A stretch of DNA of 64,000 nt. It comes from Cristatella mucedo. Lineage: Eukaryota; Bryozoa; Phylactolaemata; Cristatellidae. The DNA lies in assembly GCA_009760855.2 (NCBI GenBank), contig WPIO01000085.1, positions 1,010,001 through 1,074,000 of the forward strand, written 5' to 3'. Each line of letters begins with the position of its first letter. Position 1 is the stretch's first letter. A program made the position numbers and the translations under genes. This document shows positions 53,903 to 62,201 of the stretch, one piece after another. The notes below the pieces were generated by a model, which was not told the origin of the DNA, did no database searches, and saw nothing but the letters and a program-made list of their open reading frames with translations.

Positions 53903-56107
53903 ATGAAGATTAAATTAACAGGGGCTTCTAAAACAGATTATAAAACTAACTATCCTTCAATAATGCTTGGTTCTAAATTTGGATATAAAAAAGTTGGCTT
54001 AAGAAGAGTGGAGTAAACTTACTCATATAAAAGCATTGTAAAAATTGTTTCTTTTGAAAATAATATGATCTGGTTTAAAAAAATCACACTACAGCGAATA
54101 CATTTTCAGTTACAATTAGGGAAGGATATTATGATTCAACAATGGTTGTTGGAGCATTAAATAAAGCGCTAGAAGGTGCTTTATCCTACTTCAACACTTC
54201 TAAAAGAGATAGTACTGGAATTGCTTTTAGTGTTGGAGAAGATGATAAAATAGTCATGAGAGTAGTAGGTGAATACGTTGTTTTACTAGGAAGTGATTTG
54301 CCTGGTGTTATTAATAACATTGGAGATTCATTAGGTTTTAAAACAAAAGAGCAAGGAACATTCGCTCCTGATTATGATTATGATGATGGAAGAAAAGAAG
54401 ACATAAATGAAAAAGCACACTATTTTGCTGGTACTTATAAAGCATGGAATAGAATGAAATCTGATGGTGATAATGATGTAGAATGGATAAGTGTTGATTT
54501 CGATTTAGTTGACCCAGAACTTAACTATGTAGAAAAAAGAAAAGGATTCTTAGAACAGTCTTCATCTTTATATATCATTGACACAAGAGATATTGCACCT
54601 GGTAAAAAGGTTGATTTACATATTTCAAATATAATGTACTTAGCGACAAAGGGTGATATAGAATCATCGAGTAATTTTAAAATTACTTTAACAGATCATA
54701 ATGATCGATCACAAAGTTCTTCTAGAGCGCCTCTCATCTCGCCTGGGCATCACTGGCACTGCTCTGCAGTGGTTCAGGTCCTATCTCAGTGGGAGACTCC
54801 AGAGTATTGACGTGAATGGACAAAGATCATCTGAAGTACCTCTGAAATATGGAGTACCTCAGGGCTCAGTGCTAGGTCCGGTTCTTTTCACGGTTTATAC
54901 TCTGCCTCTTGCTGATGTGATTGCCAAGCACAATCTAGGCTTTCACTTCTATGCGAATGACACTCAGTTGTACCTTTTCTTTGATCCCTCACAGCCTTCG
55001 AGCACCTCAAATTCTCTCAACTCACTAGCTGCATGCATTGATGACATCCGCACATGGATGGCAGCAAATTTTCTAAAACTAAACGATGATAAAACTAACT
55101 TACTAGTTATGGGAAAACCCAGTGTGATCCAGAGATTGGAAAGGCTGACTCTCAAAATTGGCTCTGCCAGCATATCTCCTGTCGAATCAGCTCGAAATCT
55201 AGGTGTCATATTCCAAAGCGACCTCTCGTTAGACGACCATATCAGCTCCACAGTCAAATCCGCCTATTTTCAGCTTCATAACATTGCTAAAATTCGGGCT
55301 TGTTTAGATAAAGATACCACGTCCAAGTTAGTTCATGCATTCGTGACATCCCGCCTCGACTTCTGCAACTCACTGCTTACTGGCCTACCAGCATGTGCGA
55401 TCAGGCGATTGCAGCTTGTGCAAAACTCTGCAGCTAGGCTTGTCTGTCGTGAGCGTCGCAGTTGCCACATTACTCCACTTCTCGCCGACCTGCACTGGCT
55501 ACCAGTGAGGCAACGGATTGACTTCAAGATTTTGTCGCTCACTTTTAGGTCCCTTCATTCTATGGCTCCAGCCTATCTGTTAGATATACTACCCCATCAG
55601 GCCAAGCATCGTACCACCCGCTTCTCGGAATCCAACAGTCTAGAAATACCTCATACAAACTTTAAATCCTTTGGAGACCGTGCATTTAGTTCATATGCTC
55701 CCAAAGCCTGGAACTCCCTCCTGACCTGCGTCAGTACATCCCCTGACCTGACCACATTTAAAAGGAACCTAAAAACGCACCTATTTAGGACAGCATTTAG
55801 TGGGTCCCTGTGATTCGTCTTTGATGTGCTTATGCGTGCTGACACTGTGCATGCTGCCACTAACCACATTTGCATGCTGACCCTGTGCATGTCACCCCTA
55901 ACCATATTATTCATCTCGTTTGTTTTTCAAGCATGATTTTACTTACCATTCAATTCCATTTCACTTTACAGCAAATGTAAAGCGCCTAGAGAGAGATTGA
56001 GTTCTCTGAGGGCGCTTTATCAAGTGAATTATTATTATTATTATTATAATGGAAATAGGCTTAATGCAATAACAAATGTTGTAGCTACAATAGAAATTCT
56101 AAAGTAA
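53903..56107 (+). pseudogene. Minor virion protein paralogue 3, split by LINE-A
   Basis: Starts MKIKLTGASKTDYKTNYPSI, 14 bp after paralogue 2. It has an in-frame TAA after GLRRVE (54014-54016) and a shift near 54100. It is then open from 54142 for about 185 residues (GIAFSVGEDDKIVMRVVGEY.., RKGFLEQSSSLYIIDTRDIA). LINE-A (54704-56045) interrupts it at the segment corresponding to TLTDHN. The last 19 codons (RLNAITNVVATIEILK) follow the insertion and end at TAA 56105-56107. The target duplication is ATAATG (54698-54703, 56046-56051). This is the best preserved of the three paralogues apart from the insertion. Confidence 0.6.
54704..56045 (+). mobile_element. LINE-A inserted in paralogue 3 (longest LINE-A)
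   Basis: 1.34 kb, 5'-truncated within RT motif A (DHKVLLERLSSRLGITGTAL). An uninterrupted frame of about 370 codons runs through [20 protein letters not shown] (B) and NLGFHFYANDTQLYLFF, where the usual YADD is YAND, to FRTAFSGSL at 55813. The 3' UTR, the GCGCC..GGCGC hairpin and (ATT)n follow. Perfect 6-bp target duplication. This is the reference copy for the family in this window. Confidence 0.95.
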
Positions 56108-56116
56108 TATAGAGAA

Positions 56117-56320
56117 ATGGGGAGTTATGCAAGGATGGGACCTGGTAAAATAAGAGGAGGAAAGTATTATGGAGCTAGAGTTTTAGATAAAGTACTCGAT
56201 GGAGTAGGAAAAGTAACACCTGCTTTAACTGGATTAACTAGTCTAGGCACGAACATTGCTAGTAAAGAGATTGATGCATATCAAGCAAGCGGACTTACTG
56301 AACTAGAAACAAAGAACTAG
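56117..56320 (+). CDS. Small basic viral protein, 67 residues
   Basis: Intact ATG-to-TAG frame: MGPGKIRGGKYYGARVLDKV near the N-terminus, then LTGLTSLGTNIASKEIDAY. It is Gly/Lys-rich with an amphipathic helix. It lies 9 bp after paralogue 3 and 5 bp before the next ORF, so probably in one transcription unit with the capsid gene. No recognised family; a minor core or virion peptide is possible. Confidence 0.5.
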   Translation: MGSYARMGPGKIRGGKYYGARVLDKVLDGVGKVTPALTGLTSLGTNIASKEIDAYQASGLTELETKN

Positions 56321-56325
56321 AAAAG

Positions 56326-56511
56326 ATGGATCAAGATTATGCTTTTAAACGTAGAGAGATGGATGATAATCTTGAAGAAGGAAAAGGAAAGAAAGATATA
56401 AAATATGAATTAGAAAAACGACAAAAAGAAGAAGATTATGATAGAAAGATGAAAGAAATGGATCTTGAGATTAAACGTGCATTGCTTGAGAAACTTAAAA
56501 CTAAAAACTAA
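56326..56511 (+). CDS. Small coiled-coil viral protein, 61 residues
   Basis: Intact frame rich in Lys/Glu (FKRREMDDNLEEGKGKKDIK.., RKMKEMDLEIKRALLEKLKT), predicted as one long charged helix or coiled coil. It sits between two other mini-genes just upstream of the capsid gene. Confidence 0.5.
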   Translation: MDQDYAFKRREMDDNLEEGKGKKDIKYELEKRQKEEDYDRKMKEMDLEIKRALLEKLKTKN

Positions 56512-56530
56512 AAAAAGTCGTAAGGTAAAA

Positions 56531-56728
56531 ATGGAAGAAGAAGTAGAAGACTATTAAGAAACTCTTAAAGAAAATGACCCAAAAACATATAAAGAAGTTG
56601 AGAAAGTAATCAAATCAGTTATACCTACTGGAGAGAGAACAAGACCTGATGGATATGGTGGAATGATGAGAAAGAAAATTGGAGCTGGATTATTCAAAAG
56701 TGAAACATTTTTTTTGGTTTTTAAATAG
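56531..56728 (+). pseudogene. Small viral ORF with early stop
   Basis: MEEEVEDY is followed by TAA and then, in the same frame, about 55 residues (ENDPKTYKEVEKVIKSVIPT, GYGGMMRKKIGAGLFKSE) to TAG 56726-56728, seven bases before the capsid ATG. It would be a 65-residue helical protein without the stop. Unknown function. Confidence 0.4.
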
Positions 56729-56735
56729 AGAAAGA

Positions 56736-58510
56736 ATGGCGAACGCACCTATCAATACTGTACTCGATATGAGCGATCCTGATTTTCCTGATTATAAAAT
56801 TAAGGATTATCAGTTTAAAGAATTCTACCAAACTAATGGAAATGAAACTGATGCTATTCAGGATAAAATAGTTACATTCAACGTTCCTGCCGAACAACAA
56901 ACATGCTATGTTTTGTCAGATGGTTATCTTCTACTTGAAGGACAGTTTAAAGTTCAAACTTAAGGCCGAGCTGGTTTAGTCTAGCGGTTAAGGTGCTCGC
57001 CCCGACCTAGGTCTGACTGAGGTCGTGGGCTCTAGCCCAGAGGCATATGTGAAGCGCCTGAATACAGAAGTTCTCTTGGGGCGCTATATAAATGAATTAT
57101 ATATTTATATTTATATATATATATATATATATACTGCCGGTGGTGGTTTTGAAGCTCCTAATCGTTACCATTGCTGCAGGATTAGTTAAAAATGCCGGTG
57201 CTTGGTTGTTTAATTCAATGAGAGTTACACTTGGTGCTGAAGAGGTTGAAAGTATAACACAAAATATAGGAACTGTTTCAACAACTATGGGGCTTCTATG
57301 TTACCCAAATGATTGTAATAGAACTGAAGGTCCTTCAACTGGGTGGAAAAAAGATGAAGCCAGCTCATTTGATGATATGTATACTGTTGCTAATGCTGCT
57401 ACAACTAATACCAGACTATTTTCATACCTGAGCCCTAACGCCTCCACTGCTAGTAATTCAAACATTGGATTTCTTTATAGAAGAGGTTTATCTAATGTTA
57501 TTGCAGATAATATTGGTAAATTCAGCATTTCACTTCCATTATCAAGAATTTCTGGATTCTGTGCAGATTTGAATAAAATAATTTACAATACTCAATTTAC
57601 TCTTGAGTTGACTAGGGTTAATGGAAATGATTTTAATGCTATTTTGATGGGGGTGAGTGATGCTGCTGCAGATAATAATGTTAATATAATTCAAAGTAGA
57701 ACAACGCCTAATGCTGGTGGAAATGGCGCTTGGAATGCATTTAAAATTAATATGTCAAAAATGAGATTAATGGTTTCACGTATTTCTCCGAAAGAAAGCA
57801 TTCAAAAATCACTTGCTGAAATTTCAAGTGAGAAGTCAAAGAAAATTAAGCTTAACTTCAGAGTTAGGCGATATGAAAATGCAACTATAACAAATTACAA
57901 TCAAATTCTTAGATATACAAAGACTCTATCTGTGCACAATGAAATTGATAAAGTTAGATGGCTGATTGTTGCTGCACAGAATGATAATAAATTTAATAGC
58001 TATACTGGAAATCCTTGTACTTTTAACCACTGTGATATTAAAAACATAACAGTTATTGCTAATGGATCAAAACAATATCCAGCAGTTGCAAGGAGCAGTT
58101 ATCCAAAAGATGGAAAATGTTCAACTGCTTATCTTGATTTTACTACGTTTAGGAAACAGTTTCTTGGATTAAATGAATTAACTGAGCCTGTTGGTGTTAC
58201 TTTTCCAGAATGGTTAACTCTTTATCCTATTCATGTTATTGATCTTCAATATAATGATGAACCTCTTAGGGCAACATCAAAACTTGATGTAACTATTGAG
58301 TTCAATTCTACAATATCTGGTGCTGCTGCTGTTGTTGCTGCTGCTGGAAATATACCTGCACAACTTGAAATTACAGCTGCTGCTGCACCGACGGTTGTTA
58401 TTCATTATATTACTATCTGTGAGAACACTGCGGAATTAACATCTAATGGTAATGGAACACCTTTTACCTGCAGTAAAGGAAGGTCTCTTTCCATTTCATT
58501 AGATATTTAA
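56736..58510 (+). pseudogene. Major capsid protein candidate (double jelly-roll type), split by a SINE
   Basis: ATG 56736 opens INTVLDMSDPDFPDYKIKDY and DKIVTFNVPAEQQTCYVLSD, the start of a protein family typical of Polinton-like elements in invertebrate genomes. A SINE-1 (56961-57132) interrupts it after 75 codons. A one-base shift near 57160 follows. The frame is then uninterrupted for about 445 codons to TAA 58510. Recognisable segments are NAGAWLFNSMRVTLGAEEVE, GKFSISLPLSRISGFCADLN, DKVRWLIVAAQ, a FNHCDIKNI..YPAVARSSYP segment and EWLTLYPIHVIDLQYNDEPL. Length of about 530 residues and position after the ATPase/protease genes fit a double jelly-roll capsid protein. Assignment rests on remembered family patterns, not a search. 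Confidence 0.7.
56961..57132 (+). mobile_element. SINE-1 (tRNA-derived) inserted in the capsid gene
   Basis: The most complete SINE-1. It has a 5' tRNA-like region with A box TGGTTTAGTCTAGCGGTTAAGG and B box GGTCGTGGGCTCTAGCCC, a body with AAGCGCCTGAATACAGAAG and TTCTCTTGGGGCGCTATATA, and an AT-rich tail of (TATA)n. A short ACT duplication flanks it (56958-56960, 57133-57135). Confidence 0.85.
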
Positions 58511-58516
58511 CAAATT

Positions 58517-59365
58517 ATGATTAATAGATGTAATGGAAAGACAAATTTTATACAAGGTTCAGATGAGTGAAAAAATAAATCTATGAAGTTAAATATTGGT
58601 GGATCAGAAATTTATTCTATTCTAGGAAATGATACGGTATTTGGTTTACAAACAGATTATGATATAAAATTAATTTCAAATAGAAAACTAAAAGAATATA
58701 TTTCTAATTCTCAGCCAATGAAATTTCCTCAGATGTTATTCGGAAAGCTGTTTGAACCTATTGCTGCTAAATTTCTAGAAATGGAAATAAATAGAAATAT
58801 CGAGAATGCACACGATTGCTTTACTAGTGATGGGGTGTATATATATTATCCTGATGGAATTATAGATGAAGATACATTAATTGAGATACAAATGTTTATG
58901 GAGTTGAAAGATAGTTGAAGAGTTTATTCCAAAACAATATAAAGCACAGTGTTTACTTGGATTGTATGTATTAAAACTAAGAAGGTGTTTCTATTCTGAA
59001 TTCGAAATTTGTATTCCTGGTTTGAATTGTTATGACACACCCATAGATTACATAGCAGTAGGTAGTGTTAGAATACCTACCAAGTTTGAATTTGATATGC
59101 CTATTAGAGAACCACTTTTTATGTTTTTACTTAAAGATGAAAAGTACTTTGATTTTGAGTTTAATATAATTTCTCATTACAGCAGATTTAATAATGTAAA
59201 AGGTAATGGGTGTGATATCAAATACTATATAAAAAAGTAGAAGTGCAAGTAGTTGAAGAGGAAGATCATTTTAGGTTTGCAAGAATAATTCCAATAGTTA
59301 AAGAAGTGTTAGAAAGATCTAAAATGTTAATAAATAATTATATAGATGAACAACAAGTTTCATAA
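58517..59365 (+). pseudogene. YqaJ-type viral recombinase/exonuclease
   Basis: ATG 58517 gives ..FIQGSDE, then TGA where the family has Trp (GSDEW), then LNIGGSEIYSILGNDT. These are the hallmark N-terminal motifs of YqaJ (lambda-exonuclease-like) nucleases. Downstream are FGKLFEPIAAKFLE (the conserved E), YPDGIIDEDTLIEI (D and ExK region) and, after a shift near 58885, EEFIPKQYKAQCLLGLYVLK (Q/Y motif). The expected ExK Lys falls at the shift. A last shift near 59235 leads to the C-terminus ending DEQQVS. Such enzymes resect double-stranded DNA for recombination or replication. It overlaps the fibre-like gene by 20 bp. Confidence 0.72.
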
Positions 59366-60207
59366 CGAAGACTATGTATCAAAGAATAATGGATTCATTC
59401 TTTCAGATCTTGATGCGAATGGAAATATAATTCCAAATTTAGCTGATCCTTATAATGACTTTGATGCTGTAACAAAAGCTTATGCTGATGCAAACTTTGT
59501 TGTTAATTCAGGAATAACGATGAATCTTGCTGGTAAACGTATTACAAATCTTGGTGCTTGTATTAATCCTACTGACGGAGTAAATGTTAGTCAAGTGAAT
59601 AATTATGTTAAAAAACTGGTGATACAATGCTAGGAGATTTAAACATGAATAGCTTGGCTATACCATCTAGTTATTGAAATTCAAGTAATAGCAAACCAGT
59701 TGTTCTAAATGATGACTATTGTGTTACTTATGGTGGGATGAAAAGAGATGTTTTATTGAAAGCATTTCCTTCCACAACAAATATCAATATGGGTAGAAAT
59801 TAAATTCAATAACAAATGTTGCAGAGCCTGTTAATCCTTCTGATGTTGCAACAAAGAATTATGTAAAAGCAGTTAAACAAATAACGGAAGTAATAGCAAT
59901 CTCAATGGACCCTAAAGCATTAAATTCAATACTAAATCTATCTGTTCCTTATTCGCGGACAAATAAAATGGCTCCACCAATAACGATATTGAATGTTATG
60001 GTTGTTGGAGTGTCTAGTTGTGTATTTCTTAGATCTAACAGTGATACAACAGTAGTATCTGGTGATGTAAGAGCTATAAATACTTCTTCAACTGGAGTTA
60101 ACTTGAAGTATTATGCATATTTCAGTAGATTGCCAACAGAATATTACTTCGTTGATAGCCTTGGTAAATTAAAGGTAAACCTCTTGGTTAGTTATGTACC
60201 CTCCTGA
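59346..60207 (+). pseudogene. Fibre-like protein with phage-tail-fibre-type repeats (right copy)
   Basis: From ATG 59346: LSDLDANGNIIPNLADPYND, DAVTKAYADANF, MNLAGKRITNLGACINPTDG and VSQVNNYVKK. After a shift near 59625 come MLGDLNMNSLAIPSS and, after another near 59805, NVAEPVNPSDVATKNYVKAV. These NLxxPxxxxDAxTKxYV repeats are the classic motif of phage tail fibres and baseplate wedges. The C-terminal about 100 residues (SILNLSVPYSRTNKMAPPIT.., VNLKYYAYFSRLPTEYYFVD) form a distinct, beta-rich head. It shares repeats but not the head with the left copy at 41745-42569. A receptor-binding fibre is the natural inference. Confidence 0.65.
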
Positions 60208-60475
60208 AAAGTATAAATGAACTATTGAAACTATTAACTCTTTTAACATTTTTGCTTTGTGTTTACCTTTAACTGCTGGAAATATTTTAGAAGTAGCGCA
60301 AATAGTTTCATGATCTAAACAATGATGTAAAGAAGTAGAACAACATTGTTTTTAAAGTGTTTTTTAACTAATGACTATAGTTTAGTTGGTTTTTCTTTTT
60401 TTTTTAGTAATTAGAATTTATGTTACAGTATGAACAAATAATTACTTCACTATTTTGCGAAAGACTAGAATCAAA
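60208..60475. other. AT-rich intergenic region inside the viral element
   Basis: About 270 bp without a supported frame, between the converging right fibre gene and the zinc miniprotein. TTTTCTTTTTTTTTTAG-type runs. Confidence 0.4.
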
Positions 60476-60621
60476 TTATGTTTCACTCATATCTGAATCA
60501 CATTTATCACAACGTATTTCACACTTTTGTTTTGTTTTGGTGGTTTACAATAAGGATGTCTTGTTTCAAGGTATTCAATTTCATTAAATGTATTTAAACA
60601 AGTATCGCAAAATATTTCCAT
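60476..60621 (-). pseudogene. Cys-rich zinc miniprotein
   Basis: Minus-strand ATG 60621: MEIFCDTCLNTFNEIEYLET then RHPYCKPPKQNK. A one-base shift leads to a second CxxC knuckle (IRCDKCDSDMSE) before TAA 60476. Two pairs of Cys suggest a zinc ribbon of about 45 residues. It is divergent from the integrase start, 10 bp away, mirroring the zinc-ribbon/ATPase pair at 46.9 kb. Confidence 0.45.
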
Positions 60622-60631
60622 TCTCTATAAA

Positions 60632-61657
60632 ATGTCGTTTTAATCTCTAAAAGAAAGAAAAAAAGAAGGTAAGTTCAATCCTGGTTCAGATATAAGTCAA
60701 GTATTCAAACCAAGACCTAAGAATATTCTACAAGGTTTCTTTAATGTGGTTGAACCTAATGAAAACAACCAAGCAGACATTCTATACATGCCTAATGATT
60801 CTGGATATCAATATGCTTTGAGTGTTATTGATGTTGCTAGCAAATGTAAAGATTCAAGGCCGCTTAAAACTAAATCTTCTAAAGAAGTAACACAAGCCAT
60901 AATAGGTATTTATAGTAAAGGTCCTTTGAAATGGCCTATAAAGATGACAGTCGATCCGGGATCCGAGTTCAAAGTTCAAAGTTTGCTAAAGAAATGGGGT
61001 CAGAGTTCAAATGAGAGTAAATAAAATCCGGGATCAGAATTCAAAGGAGAGTAAATAAATGAAAAGAAATAAAAAAAGAAATGAAATGAAAGAAAAAAGA
61101 AAATGAAATAAAAAAATGGAATGAAATGACAAGACAAAGAAATGAAAAGACATGAAACACGTGTTATAGAAGGTACTACAAAAACGAGTGTTGCATTAGC
61201 TGAAAGAATGAATAGAACAGTTGATGAGAGAGCATTTATTGCACGGTATGAAAAGGAATTATAAAGTATTAATAAAAGAGATTATACTAGAAATAAAGAG
61301 TGGATTGATAATTTACCAAAGATTATTGAGTATCTAAACAATAGTGTTACAAGAATGATTGGTGAAAAACCTGCTAAAGCAATTGGGAAAATAGTAAAAC
61401 TAGAGAAACCAAAATACAAGAGAAAAGTAGGAGAAGAAGAAGAGTTATTAGAATTGGGAACAACTGTTAGATATTTATTAGAACCAGGTGAAGGAGAAGA
61501 TGAAAAAAGAAGAAGAGCTACGGATGCGATATGGAGTTTGACTAAACATACTATTGTTAGAATAATGGTATTGCGAGAGCAACCATCGCGTTTTCGGGTA
61601 ATCGATGTTAAGAGAAGTTTTGTTAGAGAGGAATTACAAATAATAAACCAATATTAA
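60632..61657 (+). pseudogene. Retroviral-type (DDE) integrase
   Basis: The ATG at 60632 is followed by a TAA at codon 4; the frame then stays open. The catalytic core shows the first Asp in QADILYMPND, then GYQYALSVIDVASKCKDSRP, and the second Asp in MTVDPGSEFK. The catalytic Glu lies in ALAERMNRTV (about 61200). Between the second Asp and Glu, about 190 bp of duplicated GATCCGGGATC/AGAGTAAATAAA words and A/G-rich sequence break the gene. A TAA near 61263 precedes KRDYTRNKEWIDNLPKIIEY and the C-terminal domain (GTTVRYLLEP.., WSLTKHTIVRIM), typical of Polinton integrases. It would insert the element into host DNA. Inactive. Confidence 0.82.
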
Positions 61658-62003
61658 TTTCAGTTCGTGAACTTCCCAATACAAGTCCTTCAAATTCTTC
61701 TTTTGTAATTTCATCATCAGATAAAGCATTAGTAATCTTTGAGATAATTTCAGAATTAGAATTTAAAGCATTTTTTTTACGTTTATCTATTTCTGATAGA
61801 ATACAGTCAACTGATACAAAAATTACAGATAGTGCTGAAAAGAAAGTGACTGCATGACTAATGGTTGGCATTATTTGAATATATGTACTGGAAACAGTTA
61901 CTCCTAATGCTATTACTATATTTATAAATTTAATTGCGTATCTAGCTCTTGTTAATTTGATCAGACATGATCTAATTTTTTTATTAAATTGAAGTCTTTT
62001 CAT
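61623..62003 (-). CDS. Two-helix membrane protein, 126 residues
   Basis: Intact frame from ATG 62003. A basic N-terminus (KRLQFNKKIRSCLIKLTRAR) is followed by two hydrophobic segments (FINIVIALGVTVSSTYIQI and HAVTFFSALSVIFVSVDCIL) and an acidic cytoplasmic-type tail (EIISKITNALSDDEITKEEF). Converges on, and overlaps, the integrase 3' end by about 35 bp. It is the outermost gene at the right end. Small membrane proteins are frequent in such elements; the role is unknown. Confidence 0.5.
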   Translation of the reverse strand: MKRLQFNKKIRSCLIKLTRARYAIKFINIVIALGVTVSSTYIQIMPTISHAVTFFSALSVIFVSVDCILSEIDKRKKNALNSNSEIISKITNALSDDEITKEEFEGLVLGSSRTEINIGLLFVIPL

Positions 62004-62086
62004 ATTTTTTAAGGGCGAAATCTTTTCTTAAATCTGGCATTTTTTCTATATAATTTTGAAAAATTATAAGACAAAAGTTCTAATGT

Positions 62087-62201
62087 TGTAAGAAAAGTCA
62101 CTTCTTAGGACGATTTCACTTTCAAGACTTCGAAATGCGAACGATAGTGAGCATGAGAAGGATTGAAAGGGGAATTGTCCTAAGAAGTGACTTTTCTTAC
62201 A
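62087..62201. repeat. 25-bp perfect inverted repeat at the right boundary
   Basis: The arms 62087-62111 and 62177-62201 are perfect complements (TGTAAGAAAAGTCACTTCTT plus AGGAC), 65 bp apart. The unit sits exactly where AT-rich viral sequence meets GC-rich host DNA. It may be a MITE inserted at the edge or part of the element's end. Confidence 0.85.

Larger units (their letters stand above)
41745..62086. mobile_element. Endogenous Polinton/adintovirus-like DNA virus, decayed, about 20 kb
   Basis: An AT-rich island in GC-rich DNA carrying some twenty closely packed genes on both strands. Order: fibre-like(-), hydrophobic protein(+), small ORFs(+), HNH-AP2(-), PLA2 protein(+), unknown(-), protease(-), zinc ribbon(-), packaging ATPase(+), basic protein(+), three paralogues(+), three small ORFs(+), major capsid candidate(+), YqaJ nuclease(+), fibre-like(+), Zn miniprotein(-), integrase(+), membrane protein(-). 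Integrase, ATPase, adenain-type protease and double jelly-roll capsid together define Polinton/adintovirus/PLV-type elements. No family B polymerase is visible. Stops and frameshifts affect nearly every gene. Three LINEs and one SINE add about 5.4 kb. Terminal inverted repeats were not found; the left end appears truncated. Confidence 0.85.

Noticed and set aside
56964-57035. A functional tRNA gene
   Set aside because: A and B boxes are present, but the unit continues into a SINE body and AT tail, lacks a clean acceptor stem and is repeated elsewhere. It is a SINE head.
57092-57180. Capsid protein start at 57092
   Set aside because: The first codons of that frame translate the (TATA)n tail of the inserted SINE. 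The natural start is the ATG at 56736 before the insertion.
41745-62086. A reassigned genetic code (TAA/TAG as Gln, TGA as Trp) in the AT-rich element
   Set aside because: Many in-frame stops are TAA and two or three TGAs stand at Trp positions. But the capsid frame runs about 445 codons using normal CAA for Gln and TGG for Trp with no internal stops, frameshifts are common, and TAA is the easiest stop to reach from AT-rich codons. Decay explains it better.
41745-62086. Family B DNA polymerase, primase-helicase or rolling-circle Rep inside the element
   Set aside because: I looked for DxxSLYP, YxDTD, SF3 helicase and HUH motifs in the AT-rich frames on both strands and saw none.
41745-62086. 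Bacterial contamination or a prophage (because of fibre and HNH genes)
   Set aside because: Insertion of LINEs with target duplications and of a tRNA-SINE, plus an integrase/protease/capsid set of the Polinton kind, place it in a eukaryotic genome.
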